This document shows, in pieces, positions 1 through 6,043 of a stretch of 6,043 bases of DNA. Source of the stretch: Sphingobacterium thalpophilum (GTDB lineage Bacteria; Bacteroidota; Bacteroidia; Flavobacteriales; Flavobacteriaceae); the NCBI GenBank assembly GCA_943328865.2, contig CALQBR020000098.1, positions 1-6,043 on the forward strand, written 5' to 3'. Both the position numbers and the translations under genes were made by a program. Every line of letters starts with the position of its first letter. Within the stretch, counting starts at the first letter, position 1. The notes beneath the pieces are model-generated. The model was not told where the DNA came from. It did no database searches and worked only from the letters and a program-made list of their open reading frames with translations.

Positions 1-825
1 GGCTTTAGCTGCAGAGTGCTTTGTAAAAGCATGAGCCGCTCTAATGCCAAAATCGTAATAATCATTTGTTCCTGCAGTTTGTTGAGTAGTCTGCCCATAT
101 TTCATATAGGTGCTGATGCCTTGATTGGTAAATGGACTTTTACTATTCATAAATAAAATACCATTAAAAGCATTTGCCCCATACAATGCTGAAGAAGCAC
201 CTGGCAAAAGTTCAACATTAGCGACATCTAATTCGGAAAGACCTATTAGATTACCTAAAACAAAGTTCAACGCTGGAGAGGAGTTGTCCATCCCGTCTAC
301 CAACTGCATAAAACGGGTATTGTTTACAGTAGCAAAACCACGTGTATTAATTGACTTAAAAGACATACTACTAGTATTGAAGTGCACTTCTTTCAAGTTT
401 TCTAGACCGTCATAGAAGGTAACCGCAGTATTGCTTTTTATTTGCTGAAGCCCCATTCGTTCAATCGTCACTGGGGATTCAATAACACGCTCTGGAGTTC
501 TGGATGCAGATACTACGATTTCCTCCAGTTTTGTTTCCTGATCAACAAGTACAATGCTTACCTTCTGGTTATCTGAATTAATCTTGATCTTCTTTGCTTC
601 TGACCCAACACTAGTGACTTCGATAAAAAAAGGCAGCGTTTTTGATGAACTTATATTAAATTTTCCATCAGCATCAGTGGATGTTGCTGCATTGTCTCCA
701 ACTATCTTTATGTTGGCACCAAAAATCGGCTCTTTGTTACTGTCTGTAACTGAACCTGTAATTGTAGTTTGAGCAAATGTAATACTACAAAAAAACAATG
801 ACAAAATAAGTAAATACACTTTCAT
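1..825 (-). CDS. TonB-dependent outer-membrane receptor, N-terminal part (runs off left edge)
   Basis: Outer-membrane receptors of this family import large substrates using energy passed on by TonB-ExbBD. I translated 275 codons in one open frame from the ATG at 825 to base 1. Residues 1-18 form a Sec signal peptide (hydrophobic core, cleavage probably after TFA, mature protein starting at Gln19). Residues about 21-95 look like the CarboxypepD_reg-like beta-sandwich common in Bacteroidota receptors (ITGSVTDSNKEPIFGANI, then DADGKFNI). A TonB-box-like EEIVVSASR lies at 101-109. The plug domain follows from about 115, with INTRGF (159-164), FMQLVDGMDN (172-181) and VELLPGASSALYGANAFNGI (204-223). 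No SusC-type signature is visible, so the substrate is unknown. The beta-barrel lies outside the window. The gene sits behind the terminator at 914-940 and so needs its own promoter in 826-913. That stretch is very AT-rich and I found no convincing -33/-7 pair in it. Confidence 0.93.
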   Translation of the reverse strand, partial: MKVYLLILSLFFCSITFAQTTITGSVTDSNKEPIFGANIKIVGDNAATSTDADGKFNISSSKTLPFFIEVTSVGSEAKKIKINSDNQKVSIVLVDQETKLEEIVVSASRTPERVIESPVTIERMGLQQIKSNTAVTFYDGLENLKEVHFNTSSMSFKSINTRGFATVNNTRFMQLVDGMDNSSPALNFVLGNLIGLSELDVANVELLPGASSALYGANAFNGILFMNSKSPFTNQGISTYMKYGQTTQQTAGTNDYYDFGIRAAHAFTKHSAAKA

Positions 826-913
826 TGGTTTAGATTTAGTTGGTTAATATCACCAAATTACGAATAATTTTTATTACTAATATAAAAAAGTTTTTAAAAA
901 CATTTGGTAAAAC

Positions 914-940
914 AAAAAAGCGAGATTTATTCTCGCTTTT
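914..940 (-). terminator. Rho-independent terminator of the glmS operon
   Basis: A perfect 10-bp inverted repeat, AAAAGCGAGA (916-925) and TCTCGCTTTT (931-940), encloses a 5-nt loop. Read on the minus strand, the descending arm runs into six T residues, a G and four more T. It begins 27 nt after the glmS stop codon, the expected place for an operon terminator. On the plus strand only four T follow the stem, so it is mainly a minus-strand terminator. It makes readthrough into the TonB-dependent receptor gene unlikely. Confidence 0.9.
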
Positions 941-966
941 AACCCCCCAAATATAATCGGATGAAA

Positions 967-2814
967 TTATTCTACTGTTACTGATTTAGCTAAATTTCTT
1001 GGCTGATCTACATTACACCCTCTCATTACCGCGATATGGTAAGATAATAATTGTAAAGGGATGGTAGTTAATAATGGAGACAGTGCGTCGTTAGTTTCCG
1101 GGATTTCAATTACATAATCGGCCAACTCACGAACCTGTGTATCTCCTTTTGTTACCACTGCGATAATAATTCCGCTTCTGGATTTAATTTCCTGAATATT
1201 ACTAACTACTTTGTCGTAATGTCCTTGTTTTGGAGCAATAACAATAACTGGCATGTGTTCGTCAATTAATGCAATTGGTCCGTGCTTCATCTCTGCCGCA
1301 GGATATCCTTCCGCGTGGATATAAGATATTTCTTTTAACTTCAAAGCGCCTTCCAAAGCTACAGGGAAATTATACCCTCTTCCTAAGTAAAGGCAATTAG
1401 GTGCAGTTTTGAATATTTCAGCAATTTCCTTGGCTTTGTCATTGGTTTGTAATGCTTCGGCAACTTTCTCTGGAATAACTTCAAGTTCTTGTAAGTACCT
1501 ATGGAAGTCAGAATTGGTTAGTGTTCCTTTGGCTTTAGCCAATCGTAAGGCAATCATTGTCAATACGGTAATTTGCGTTGTAAATGCCTTAGTAGAAGCT
1601 ACGCCAATCTCAGGCCCAGCATGGGTATAAGCACCTGCGTGGGTCTCTCTAGAGATTGAGGAACCAACTACATTACAAACGCCAAAAACAAATGCGCCTC
1701 TTTCTTTTGCTAACTTAATTGCTGCTAAAGTATCGGCTGTTTCGCCAGACTGCGAAATAGCTATAACTACATCACCTTGATTAATTACTGGGTTTCTATA
1801 TCTAAATTCTGAAGCATATTCTACTTCTACAGGAATTCGTGTAAACTCTTCAAATATATATTCTGCAACTAACCCCGCATGCCATGAAGTTCCACATGCT
1901 ACAATAAGAATTCGGTTGGCATTTAGAAATTTCTCTAAATTATCTTCAATACCAGCCATTTGTATTAATCCTAAATTGGCATGTAGCCTTCCTCTATAAG
2001 TGTCTTTAATAACGTTTGGTTGCTCATAAATTTCCTTAAGCATAAAGTGTTCATATCCCCCTTTTTCTATTTGCTCCAAGTTCATTTTTAACTCTTGAAT
2101 ATAAGGGTCTACTAAAGTATCATCTTTAATTTTTCTTATTTTTAAGGGTTTATGTAACCTTACAACAGCCATTTCTTCATCCTCAAGATAAATAGCATTG
2201 GAGGTATACTCGATAAAAGGTGAGGCATCCGAAGCAATAAAATATTCGTCTTCTCCTACGCCTATCGCTAATGGGCTTCCTAAACGTGCCACTACAATTT
2301 CATTCGGTTTTTGCTTGTCAAATACGCAAATAGCGTAAGCACCAACCACTTGATTCAATGCTATTTGAACCGCTTTTCCAAGTTTTAAATTTTCTTTTTT
2401 CTGAACATCCTCAATTAGATTTATTAAAACTTCTGAATCTGTGTCTGAATGAAAAACATAACCTCTTTTAATTAATTCTTCTTTTAGGGGCGCATAATTT
2501 TCAATAATTCCATTATGAATGATTACCAAATTTCCTGAATTTGATACATGGGGATGGGAATTCACATCATTTGGCACTCCATGAGTGGCCCAACGGGTGT
2601 GACCTATTCCAATAGTTCCATTTGTAGTCATCTCTATTAAAGATTTATCTTCAAGAGCAGTTACTTTTCCTTTTGTTTTAGAAACTTTAAGTTCCTGGCC
2701 GTCAAAAAGCATAATCCCAGCACTGTCATACCCTCTATATTCTAGTCTTTTTAAACCTTTGATTATAATTGGGTAAGCTTCTCGATGTCCTATGTATCCA
2801 ACAATTCCACACAT
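967..2814 (-). CDS. glmS: Glutamine--fructose-6-phosphate aminotransferase (isomerizing), GlmS
   Basis: GlmS converts fructose-6-phosphate and glutamine to glucosamine-6-phosphate and glutamate in the cytoplasm, the first step toward UDP-GlcNAc. At 615 residues it is full length (E. coli GlmS is 609). The N-terminal class-II glutaminase domain begins MCGIVGY; Cys2 becomes the nucleophile after Met removal. It continues with TRWATHG (73-79), HPH (87-89), HNGIIENY (100-107) and SDTDSE (123-128). Two SIS sugar-isomerase domains follow, at about 297-430 and 468-600, with CGTS (307-310), SQSGET (354-359), STKAFTTQ (407-414) and the block around KEISYIHAEGYPAAEMKHGP (494-513). By alignment from memory, Glu495, His511 and Lys610 match E. 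coli Glu488, His504 and Lys603. The C-terminus is the usual DQPRNLAKSVTVE. All key residues are present. It is the last gene of the operon, 12 nt behind the DUF4270 stop. There is no room there for a glmS ribozyme, which is known from Gram-positive bacteria. Only a weak AAAGAA precedes the start. Confidence 0.99.
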   Translation of the reverse strand: MCGIVGYIGHREAYPIIIKGLKRLEYRGYDSAGIMLFDGQELKVSKTKGKVTALEDKSLIEMTTNGTIGIGHTRWATHGVPNDVNSHPHVSNSGNLVIIHNGIIENYAPLKEELIKRGYVFHSDTDSEVLINLIEDVQKKENLKLGKAVQIALNQVVGAYAICVFDKQKPNEIVVARLGSPLAIGVGEDEYFIASDASPFIEYTSNAIYLEDEEMAVVRLHKPLKIRKIKDDTLVDPYIQELKMNLEQIEKGGYEHFMLKEIYEQPNVIKDTYRGRLHANLGLIQMAGIEDNLEKFLNANRILIVACGTSWHAGLVAEYIFEEFTRIPVEVEYASEFRYRNPVINQGDVVIAISQSGETADTLAAIKLAKERGAFVFGVCNVVGSSISRETHAGAYTHAGPEIGVASTKAFTTQITVLTMIALRLAKAKGTLTNSDFHRYLQELEVIPEKVAEALQTNDKAKEIAEIFKTAPNCLYLGRGYNFPVALEGALKLKEISYIHAEGYPAAEMKHGPIALIDEHMPVIVIAPKQGHYDKVVSNIQEIKSRSGIIIAVVTKGDTQVRELADYVIEIPETNDALSPLLTTIPLQLLSYHIAVMRGCNVDQPRNLAKSVTVE

Positions 2815-2826
2815 AATTCTTTGGGG

Positions 2827-4482
2827 TTAATTAGGTTTTGTATAATAAATTTTAAGTTTTAGTCTTTTGTCAACGGGAACATTAGGGTTACTTCCATATA
2901 TAACAGTACCTAATGGGTTCAATACGGAAGAAAATGGAGCTCTGTCCACTAGAAGACTTCCAGAAGAAAAAGGGTTCTTTAGTTTCGCGGAGTTTATGCT
3001 TCCAATAGATTCGGTCACTACCAATCCCAATTTAACATTTGTAGAATCATTATAAATTAGATTTTGAATGTGTTTGGTTAGTCTAATTCGGTATTTAATT
3101 CCTCTTTTATCGCCAGTAGTTTCTTTTTTAATAATACCGTCATGAATGTATTTGTTATACTTGGCATTTGGACTTACGCTGTTGTCATAATAATAGTCCA
3201 CCAAAGGACGGTGGTTATTTAAATCGTATAAATAAATACGATTTGGTTCGGCAGTTCCAGTCATAACAGATTTGTCAATCCAAAATGTCAAGCTTGCTTC
3301 GTTGATTAACCATTTTTTACCATTTGATGGATTTCTTAAATCATCTAATTCGTCTGAAACGCCATTAGCTCCAATAAGATTTCCTTGTGCATTATACCCT
3401 TTTAAATCCTCCTTTTTAAAAAGATCAATCACGGTCATAGACCCTTGTCCTCCTTTTAAATATAGTTTTTCATCTCCTAAATTCATATTTGAATTGGCTA
3501 AACCTGAAGTGTAGCTTGGATTGTAATTATTTTCAAAAAAATTCACTGTATTTCCACTAAGACTGAGTGAGAATTGCCTTTCTTTGATTGTTACGGCACC
3601 AGTATCATCGGTAACATCTACCTTGTAAGTTACTACAATTTTTCCTTTTTTAAAATCTAACAATGCTAAACTTCCTTGGTCTGGAGAACTTGAAGAGACT
3701 TCGGATTTAAAATATATTCCTCTAAAGTATTCTTTAAAGATAGTGTTGTTTTTCAACTTTCCTGGAGCTGAAGATCCAAAAAGTTTGTTTTGAAAGAAAT
3801 CAGTTCTGAGACTTAGGCGCATCCCTGGTACTGATCTGGTATCAACCACTTGAGCACCATCAACTGTCTTATAGGTTCTGATTTCTTCCGGACTGAAGAA
3901 AAACGCATCGTTTTGATTTACGGAGTTGTCATTATTTAAGCGGCTTGAATTTTTATAGGTATCAAAATCGACTTGGTCGCCTGAAAAATATTTTTGTGTT
4001 TCTTGGAAACCTGAAGAGGCGGAATAATCCCTTAAGTAATAATTGGACTCATAAACATTCAATTTAATTTTGGAGCTACCGTAAATAGAATCCAATTCAT
4101 AGGTTCTATTTCCTGTTTCCGCATCCGTACTCATTAAAGTACTAAAATAAGGAATCGAGAGTTCTACCTTCGTAACTGTAGGGTTTGCTCCAAAACTCGG
4201 ATTTATGGTATCCATAACAATTTGTGATACAAAACTGGCTTTAGTCTTTCCAAAAAATGGGTGGTTATAATATCCTAAAGCATTTATAGGAAGATTATTT
4301 GATTCTACCGACCCAAAATCTATATTATATGCCGTGATGCCTTTTGTAGAGTCTTGCTCTAAACCAAAATGGTTCTCTCCAATAATATCAGATCCTATCT
4401 CGTTAAAATCTTTGTCGCAAGAAACCAAAAGAATAGTGACAAAAAGCAATAGAATGAATTTAAAAAAAGAATTGTTGTGCAT
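2827..4482 (-). CDS. DUF4270 family lipoprotein, function unknown
   Basis: A 551-residue exported protein with no assigned biochemical role. The N-terminus has a basic/polar start, a hydrophobic stretch (about 6-20) and the lipobox LVSC with Cys22. I see no other cysteine in the protein, which supports Cys22 as the lipidation site. Directly after it comes DKDFNEIG, an acidic stretch that may act as a lipoprotein export signal for surface display in Bacteroidota (inference). The early block around INALGYYNHPFFGKTKASFV (66-85) and the beta-rich, Asn/Ser-rich body fit the Bacteroidota family DUF4270 as I remember it. The C-terminus (KRLKLKIYYTKPN) looks like a closing beta strand. No catalytic motif or transmembrane segment apart from the signal is visible. 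The gene lies 14 nt after the glycogen-synthase-like gene and 12 nt before glmS, so all three are probably one transcript. That hints at an envelope role tied to amino-sugar supply, but it is not proof. Family call fairly sure, function unknown. Confidence 0.85.
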   Translation of the reverse strand: MHNNSFFKFILLLFVTILLVSCDKDFNEIGSDIIGENHFGLEQDSTKGITAYNIDFGSVESNNLPINALGYYNHPFFGKTKASFVSQIVMDTINPSFGANPTVTKVELSIPYFSTLMSTDAETGNRTYELDSIYGSSKIKLNVYESNYYLRDYSASSGFQETQKYFSGDQVDFDTYKNSSRLNNDNSVNQNDAFFFSPEEIRTYKTVDGAQVVDTRSVPGMRLSLRTDFFQNKLFGSSAPGKLKNNTIFKEYFRGIYFKSEVSSSSPDQGSLALLDFKKGKIVVTYKVDVTDDTGAVTIKERQFSLSLSGNTVNFFENNYNPSYTSGLANSNMNLGDEKLYLKGGQGSMTVIDLFKKEDLKGYNAQGNLIGANGVSDELDDLRNPSNGKKWLINEASLTFWIDKSVMTGTAEPNRIYLYDLNNHRPLVDYYYDNSVSPNAKYNKYIHDGIIKKETTGDKRGIKYRIRLTKHIQNLIYNDSTNVKLGLVVTESIGSINSAKLKNPFSSGSLLVDRAPFSSVLNPLGTVIYGSNPNVPVDKRLKLKIYYTKPN

Positions 4483-4496
4483 ATAAATTTTTAAAA

Positions 4497-5306
4497 TTAT
4501 TTCAGAACCGTATTTTTATAGAAATCTGTATACGCCTCCGCGAATTTATCTTTCGGAGTGAAAGGTAAAAAAGGTTTTTCGGAAGATTCTATAAATTCTG
4601 TTAAACTTGAAGATAGGTTCTCTGAAGCAATGATTACTGCATCCGAATGAATAATTGAGGCCTTAATGATGTTTTCGTAATTTGGTGTCCCCAAATAAGC
4701 AATCGAATCATTTGGAATACCATCAAAATGAACTTTTTGGATCATTTGAGTATCCAAAGTACCTTCAAAAGACTGGCTATATACTGAAGTAACAATTTTT
4801 GTTTCGGCAAACAAAGCTTCGTCCTTGTAATAATGCTTCATATAAATAGGCAACATGGCAGCCATCCATCCGTGAACATGAATAATATCGGGAACCCAGT
4901 TGAGCTTTTTAACGGTTTCTACTACGCCTTTAGCAAAGAAGATGGCTCTCTCGTCATTATCAGGATACAAAACTCCTTCTTCGTCTGTAAAAGTGGCTTT
5001 TCGTTTAAAATATTCATCATTGTCTATAAAATAAACCTGAATGCGTTCTTTTGGAATAGAAGCTACTTTGATAATCAAAGGCATATCCAAATCATTCACT
5101 ACCAAATTCATCCCTGACAACCGAATCACTTCATGCAATTGATGTCTTCTCTCATTAATATTTCCGTATCTTGGCATGAAAATTCTTATTTGTCCACCTT
5201 GATCATTAATCATTTTAGGGACGTCATAAGACATTAGAGAAACTTCGTTTTCAGCTAAATAGGGCACTACTTCAGATGATACATATAATATCCTCTTATC
5301 TTCCAT
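4497..5306 (-). CDS. Stand-alone glycogen/starch synthase-like GT5 N-terminal domain protein
   Basis: A 269-residue cytoplasmic protein similar to the N-terminal Rossmann-like domain of GlgA-type synthases (GT5). It starts MEDKRILYVSSEVVPY, like the GlgA start. FMPRYGNI (43-50) matches the family's LPRYG, PDNDERAIFFAKG (115-127) its NxxRF-F block, and PDIIHVHGWMAAMLPIY (139-155) its DVVHAHDWHAGLAP. Two things are wrong for an active synthase. The KTGGLGDV loop holding the ADP-glucose-binding lysine (Lys15 in E. coli) is replaced by LAENEVSLMSYDV (17-29), and the conserved HDWH reads HGWM (145-148). The C-terminal GT1-like domain is absent: canonical GlgA is about 475 residues, and this one ends with a normal stop. 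It is probably a pseudoenzyme or non-catalytic domain, often annotated as glycogen synthase. I chose the start at 5306. An upstream ATG at 5435 in the same frame would add 43 residues unlike GlgA, overlap panC and run through both promoters. First gene of the operon. Confidence 0.85.
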   Translation of the reverse strand: MEDKRILYVSSEVVPYLAENEVSLMSYDVPKMINDQGGQIRIFMPRYGNINERRHQLHEVIRLSGMNLVVNDLDMPLIIKVASIPKERIQVYFIDNDEYFKRKATFTDEEGVLYPDNDERAIFFAKGVVETVKKLNWVPDIIHVHGWMAAMLPIYMKHYYKDEALFAETKIVTSVYSQSFEGTLDTQMIQKVHFDGIPNDSIAYLGTPNYENIIKASIIHSDAVIIASENLSSSLTEFIESSEKPFLPFTPKDKFAEAYTDFYKNTVLK

Positions 5307-5323
5307 ATTGTAATTTGGGTTAC

Positions 5324-5336
5324 TTATTGTCAATAA
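5324..5336. promoter_or_regulatory. Perfect 13-nt palindrome in the GT5-like gene leader (possible operator)
   Basis: TTATTG-T-CAATAA is a perfect inverted repeat with 6-bp arms around one central base. It lies just downstream of the transcription start expected from the minus-strand -7 box (5345-5352) and about 18 nt before the GT5-like start codon, a usual place for a repressor site. The loop is too short for an RNA hairpin, so a DNA-binding dimer is the more natural reading. AT-rich DNA produces such palindromes by chance, and I do not recognise the motif as that of a known regulator. Confidence 0.3.
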
Positions 5337-5344
5337 AAAACAAG

Positions 5345-5374
5345 CAAATTTACGAAAATTTATGCAGTTATTAA
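5345..5374 (-). promoter_or_regulatory. Bacteroidetes-type promoter for the GT5-like/DUF4270/glmS operon
   Basis: On the minus strand the box TAAATTTG (5352 down to 5345) matches the -7 consensus TAnnTTTG exactly. Nineteen nucleotides upstream is TTA (5374-5372), one base off the -33 element TTG. Transcription would begin near 5340, giving a leader of roughly 33 nt before the ATG at 5306. The -33 side overlaps the panC promoter. Confidence 0.6.
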
Positions 5375-5391
5375 CTAAAATCTTAAGTTTG
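5362..5391 (+). promoter_or_regulatory. Bacteroidetes-type promoter for panC
   Basis: TAAGTTTG at 5384-5391 matches TAnnTTTG exactly. ATG at 5362-5364, one base off the -33 TTG, lies 19 nt upstream, the same spacing as in the opposing promoter. Transcription would start near 5397, leaving a short leader of about 18 nt before the panC ATG at 5415. The two -7 boxes with one extra base each form an imperfect inverted repeat (GCAAATTTA at 5344-5352, TAAGTTTGC at 5384-5392, one mismatch, 31 nt apart). Confidence 0.6.
5366..5376. repeat. Perfect 11-nt palindrome between the divergent -7 boxes
   Basis: AGTTA-T-TAACT is a perfect inverted repeat with 5-bp arms. It covers the minus-strand -33 position (5372-5374) and begins two bases after the panC -33 position (5362-5364), so a protein bound here could affect both promoters. 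The arms are short and AT-rich, so chance is a serious alternative. Confidence 0.22.
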
Positions 5392-5414
5392 CATTTTATT
5401 TTAATAAAACAACC

Positions 5415-6043
5415 ATGCTCATTTTTGATAGACAAGTAGCTTTAAGAGAGCATTTAGAATCTATTTCGGATTCAAATACAACCATTGGTTTTGTTCCAAC
5501 AATGGGTGCTTTGCACCAAGGTCATCTGTCATTACTTTCCGAATCTCTAGAAAACAATACTTTTTCCGTTGTCAGTATCTTTGTAAATCCTACCCAATTC
5601 AACAATCCCGATGATTTGGCAAAATACCCTAGAACACTAGCTCTTGATATCGAAAAAATAAAATCATTAAGTGACAAAGTCATTGTCTTTGCGCCTCAGG
5701 TAAGTGATCTGTACGAAAACAGTCCAGTTTCACAACCTTTCGACTTTGAAGGTCTTGAGCACCAAATGGAAGGAAAATTCAGAGCTGGTCATTTCGATGG
5801 TGTCGGTACAATTGTGAAACGCTTATTCGAAATTGTAAATCCTACTAAAGCCTACTTTGGCGAAAAGGATTTTCAGCAATTGCAAATCGTAAAAAAAATG
5901 GTCCAAAAACATCAATTTCCGGTGTCAATAGTCGGTTGTGCAATTTTCAGAGAGCCGAACGGCCTTGCAATGAGTTCTCGAAATGAACTTTTGTCAGCAA
6001 AAGAAAGACAAGAAGCAGGGATATTATACCAAATTCTTCAAGA
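5415..6043 (+). CDS. panC: Pantothenate synthetase (pantoate--beta-alanine ligase), N-terminal part (runs off right edge)
   Basis: PanC condenses pantoate with beta-alanine using ATP, through a pantoyl-adenylate, to give pantothenate for coenzyme A; it is cytoplasmic. The frame from the ATG at 5415 stays open to the edge (209 full codons of an enzyme that is usually about 280). Motifs in order: VPTMGALHQGH (27-37, the HIGH-like ATP site with His34 and His37), FVNPTQF (56-62, Asn58 and Gln61 for pantoate), YPR (71-73), EGKFRAGHFDGV (119-130), FGEKDFQQ (148-155, with Lys151, Asp152 and Gln155) and GLAMSSRN (183-190, the KMSKS-like loop with Ser187, Ser188 and Arg189). The usual Asp before GLA is Asn182 here. 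I do not expect this to matter, since it is not among the catalytic residues I know of. The missing part is the dimerising C-terminal domain. Divergent from the GT5-like operon, with 108 nt between starts. Confidence 0.98.
   Translation, partial: MLIFDRQVALREHLESISDSNTTIGFVPTMGALHQGHLSLLSESLENNTFSVVSIFVNPTQFNNPDDLAKYPRTLALDIEKIKSLSDKVIVFAPQVSDLYENSPVSQPFDFEGLEHQMEGKFRAGHFDGVGTIVKRLFEIVNPTKAYFGEKDFQQLQIVKKMVQKHQFPVSIVGCAIFREPNGLAMSSRNELLSAKERQEAGILYQILQ

Noticed and set aside
125..772. Two plus-strand open frames (125-415 and 554-772)
   Set aside because: They lie antisense within the TonB-dependent receptor gene, whose minus-strand frame has a signal peptide, a regulatory-like domain and plug motifs. 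The plus-strand translations show no family features.
826..913. Promoter for the TonB-dependent receptor
   Set aside because: The region holds near matches only (TATATTAG, and TAATTTG with a one-base-short spacer), and no TTG at 17-23 nt upstream of either. A promoter must exist, but I cannot place it.
1409..1630. Plus-strand open frame inside glmS
   Set aside because: Antisense shadow of the GlmS isomerase region; glmS is beyond doubt here.
2815..2826. glmS ribozyme or other leader control directly upstream of glmS
   Set aside because: Only 12 nt separate glmS from the preceding stop codon, with no room for a leader, and the glmS ribozyme belongs to Gram-positive lineages.
2867..3514. Two plus-strand open frames inside the DUF4270 gene (2867-3055 and 3272-3514)
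   Set aside because: Antisense to an intact lipoprotein gene. No signal, motif or promoter was seen for them.
4483..4496. Internal promoter between the GT5-like and DUF4270 genes
   Set aside because: The gap is 14 nt of A and T only, with no TAnnTTTG box; co-transcription explains the arrangement better.
4833..5117. Plus-strand open frame inside the GT5-like gene
   Set aside because: Antisense shadow with no recognisable features.
5593..5990. PanC Asn182 in place of the usual Asp before GLA as a sign of inactivation
   Set aside because: All catalytic and substrate-binding residues that I know from characterised PanC enzymes are present, so this is most likely a lineage variant.

Overview
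The window looks like chromosomal DNA from the Bacteroidota, most likely Flavobacteriaceae and Flavobacterium-like. It is AT-rich. Start codons lack strong Shine-Dalgarno sequences, and two promoter boxes match the Bacteroidetes -7 consensus TAnnTTTG. The gene families are typical of the phylum: a TonB-dependent receptor with an N-terminal carboxypeptidase-regulatory-like domain, a DUF4270 lipoprotein, and a short 'glycogen/starch synthase' beside panC. Genus-level placement is inference.

Layout. Positions 1-825 (minus) hold the N-terminal 275 residues of a TonB-dependent outer-membrane receptor, cut by the left edge. A strong intrinsic terminator (914-940, acting on minus) separates it from a compact minus-strand operon transcribed from about 5340 down to 967. 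In order of transcription the operon encodes a stand-alone N-terminal glycogen-synthase-like domain (5306-4497), a DUF4270 lipoprotein (4482-2827) and GlmS, glucosamine-6-phosphate synthase (2814-967). The gaps within it are only 14 and 12 nt. On the plus strand panC (pantothenate synthetase) starts at 5415 and runs off the right edge. The 108-nt region between the two divergent starts carries two overlapping back-to-back promoters and two short perfect palindromes.

How the genes may work together. GlmS makes glucosamine-6-phosphate, the entry to UDP-GlcNAc for peptidoglycan and lipopolysaccharide. PanC makes pantothenate, the precursor of coenzyme A. The two middle genes have no firm biochemical role. 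The glycogen-synthase-like protein lacks both the KTGGL nucleotide-sugar loop and the whole C-terminal glycosyltransferase domain, so it looks like a pseudoenzyme or a domain recruited to another job. The DUF4270 protein is a probable outer-membrane lipoprotein. Co-transcription with glmS suggests a link to envelope or amino-sugar metabolism, but this is inference.

Most of the window is ordinary core genome. The least explained parts are the GT5-like/DUF4270 pair and the control region shared with panC. I saw no rRNA, tRNA, CRISPR, insertion sequence or prophage signal.
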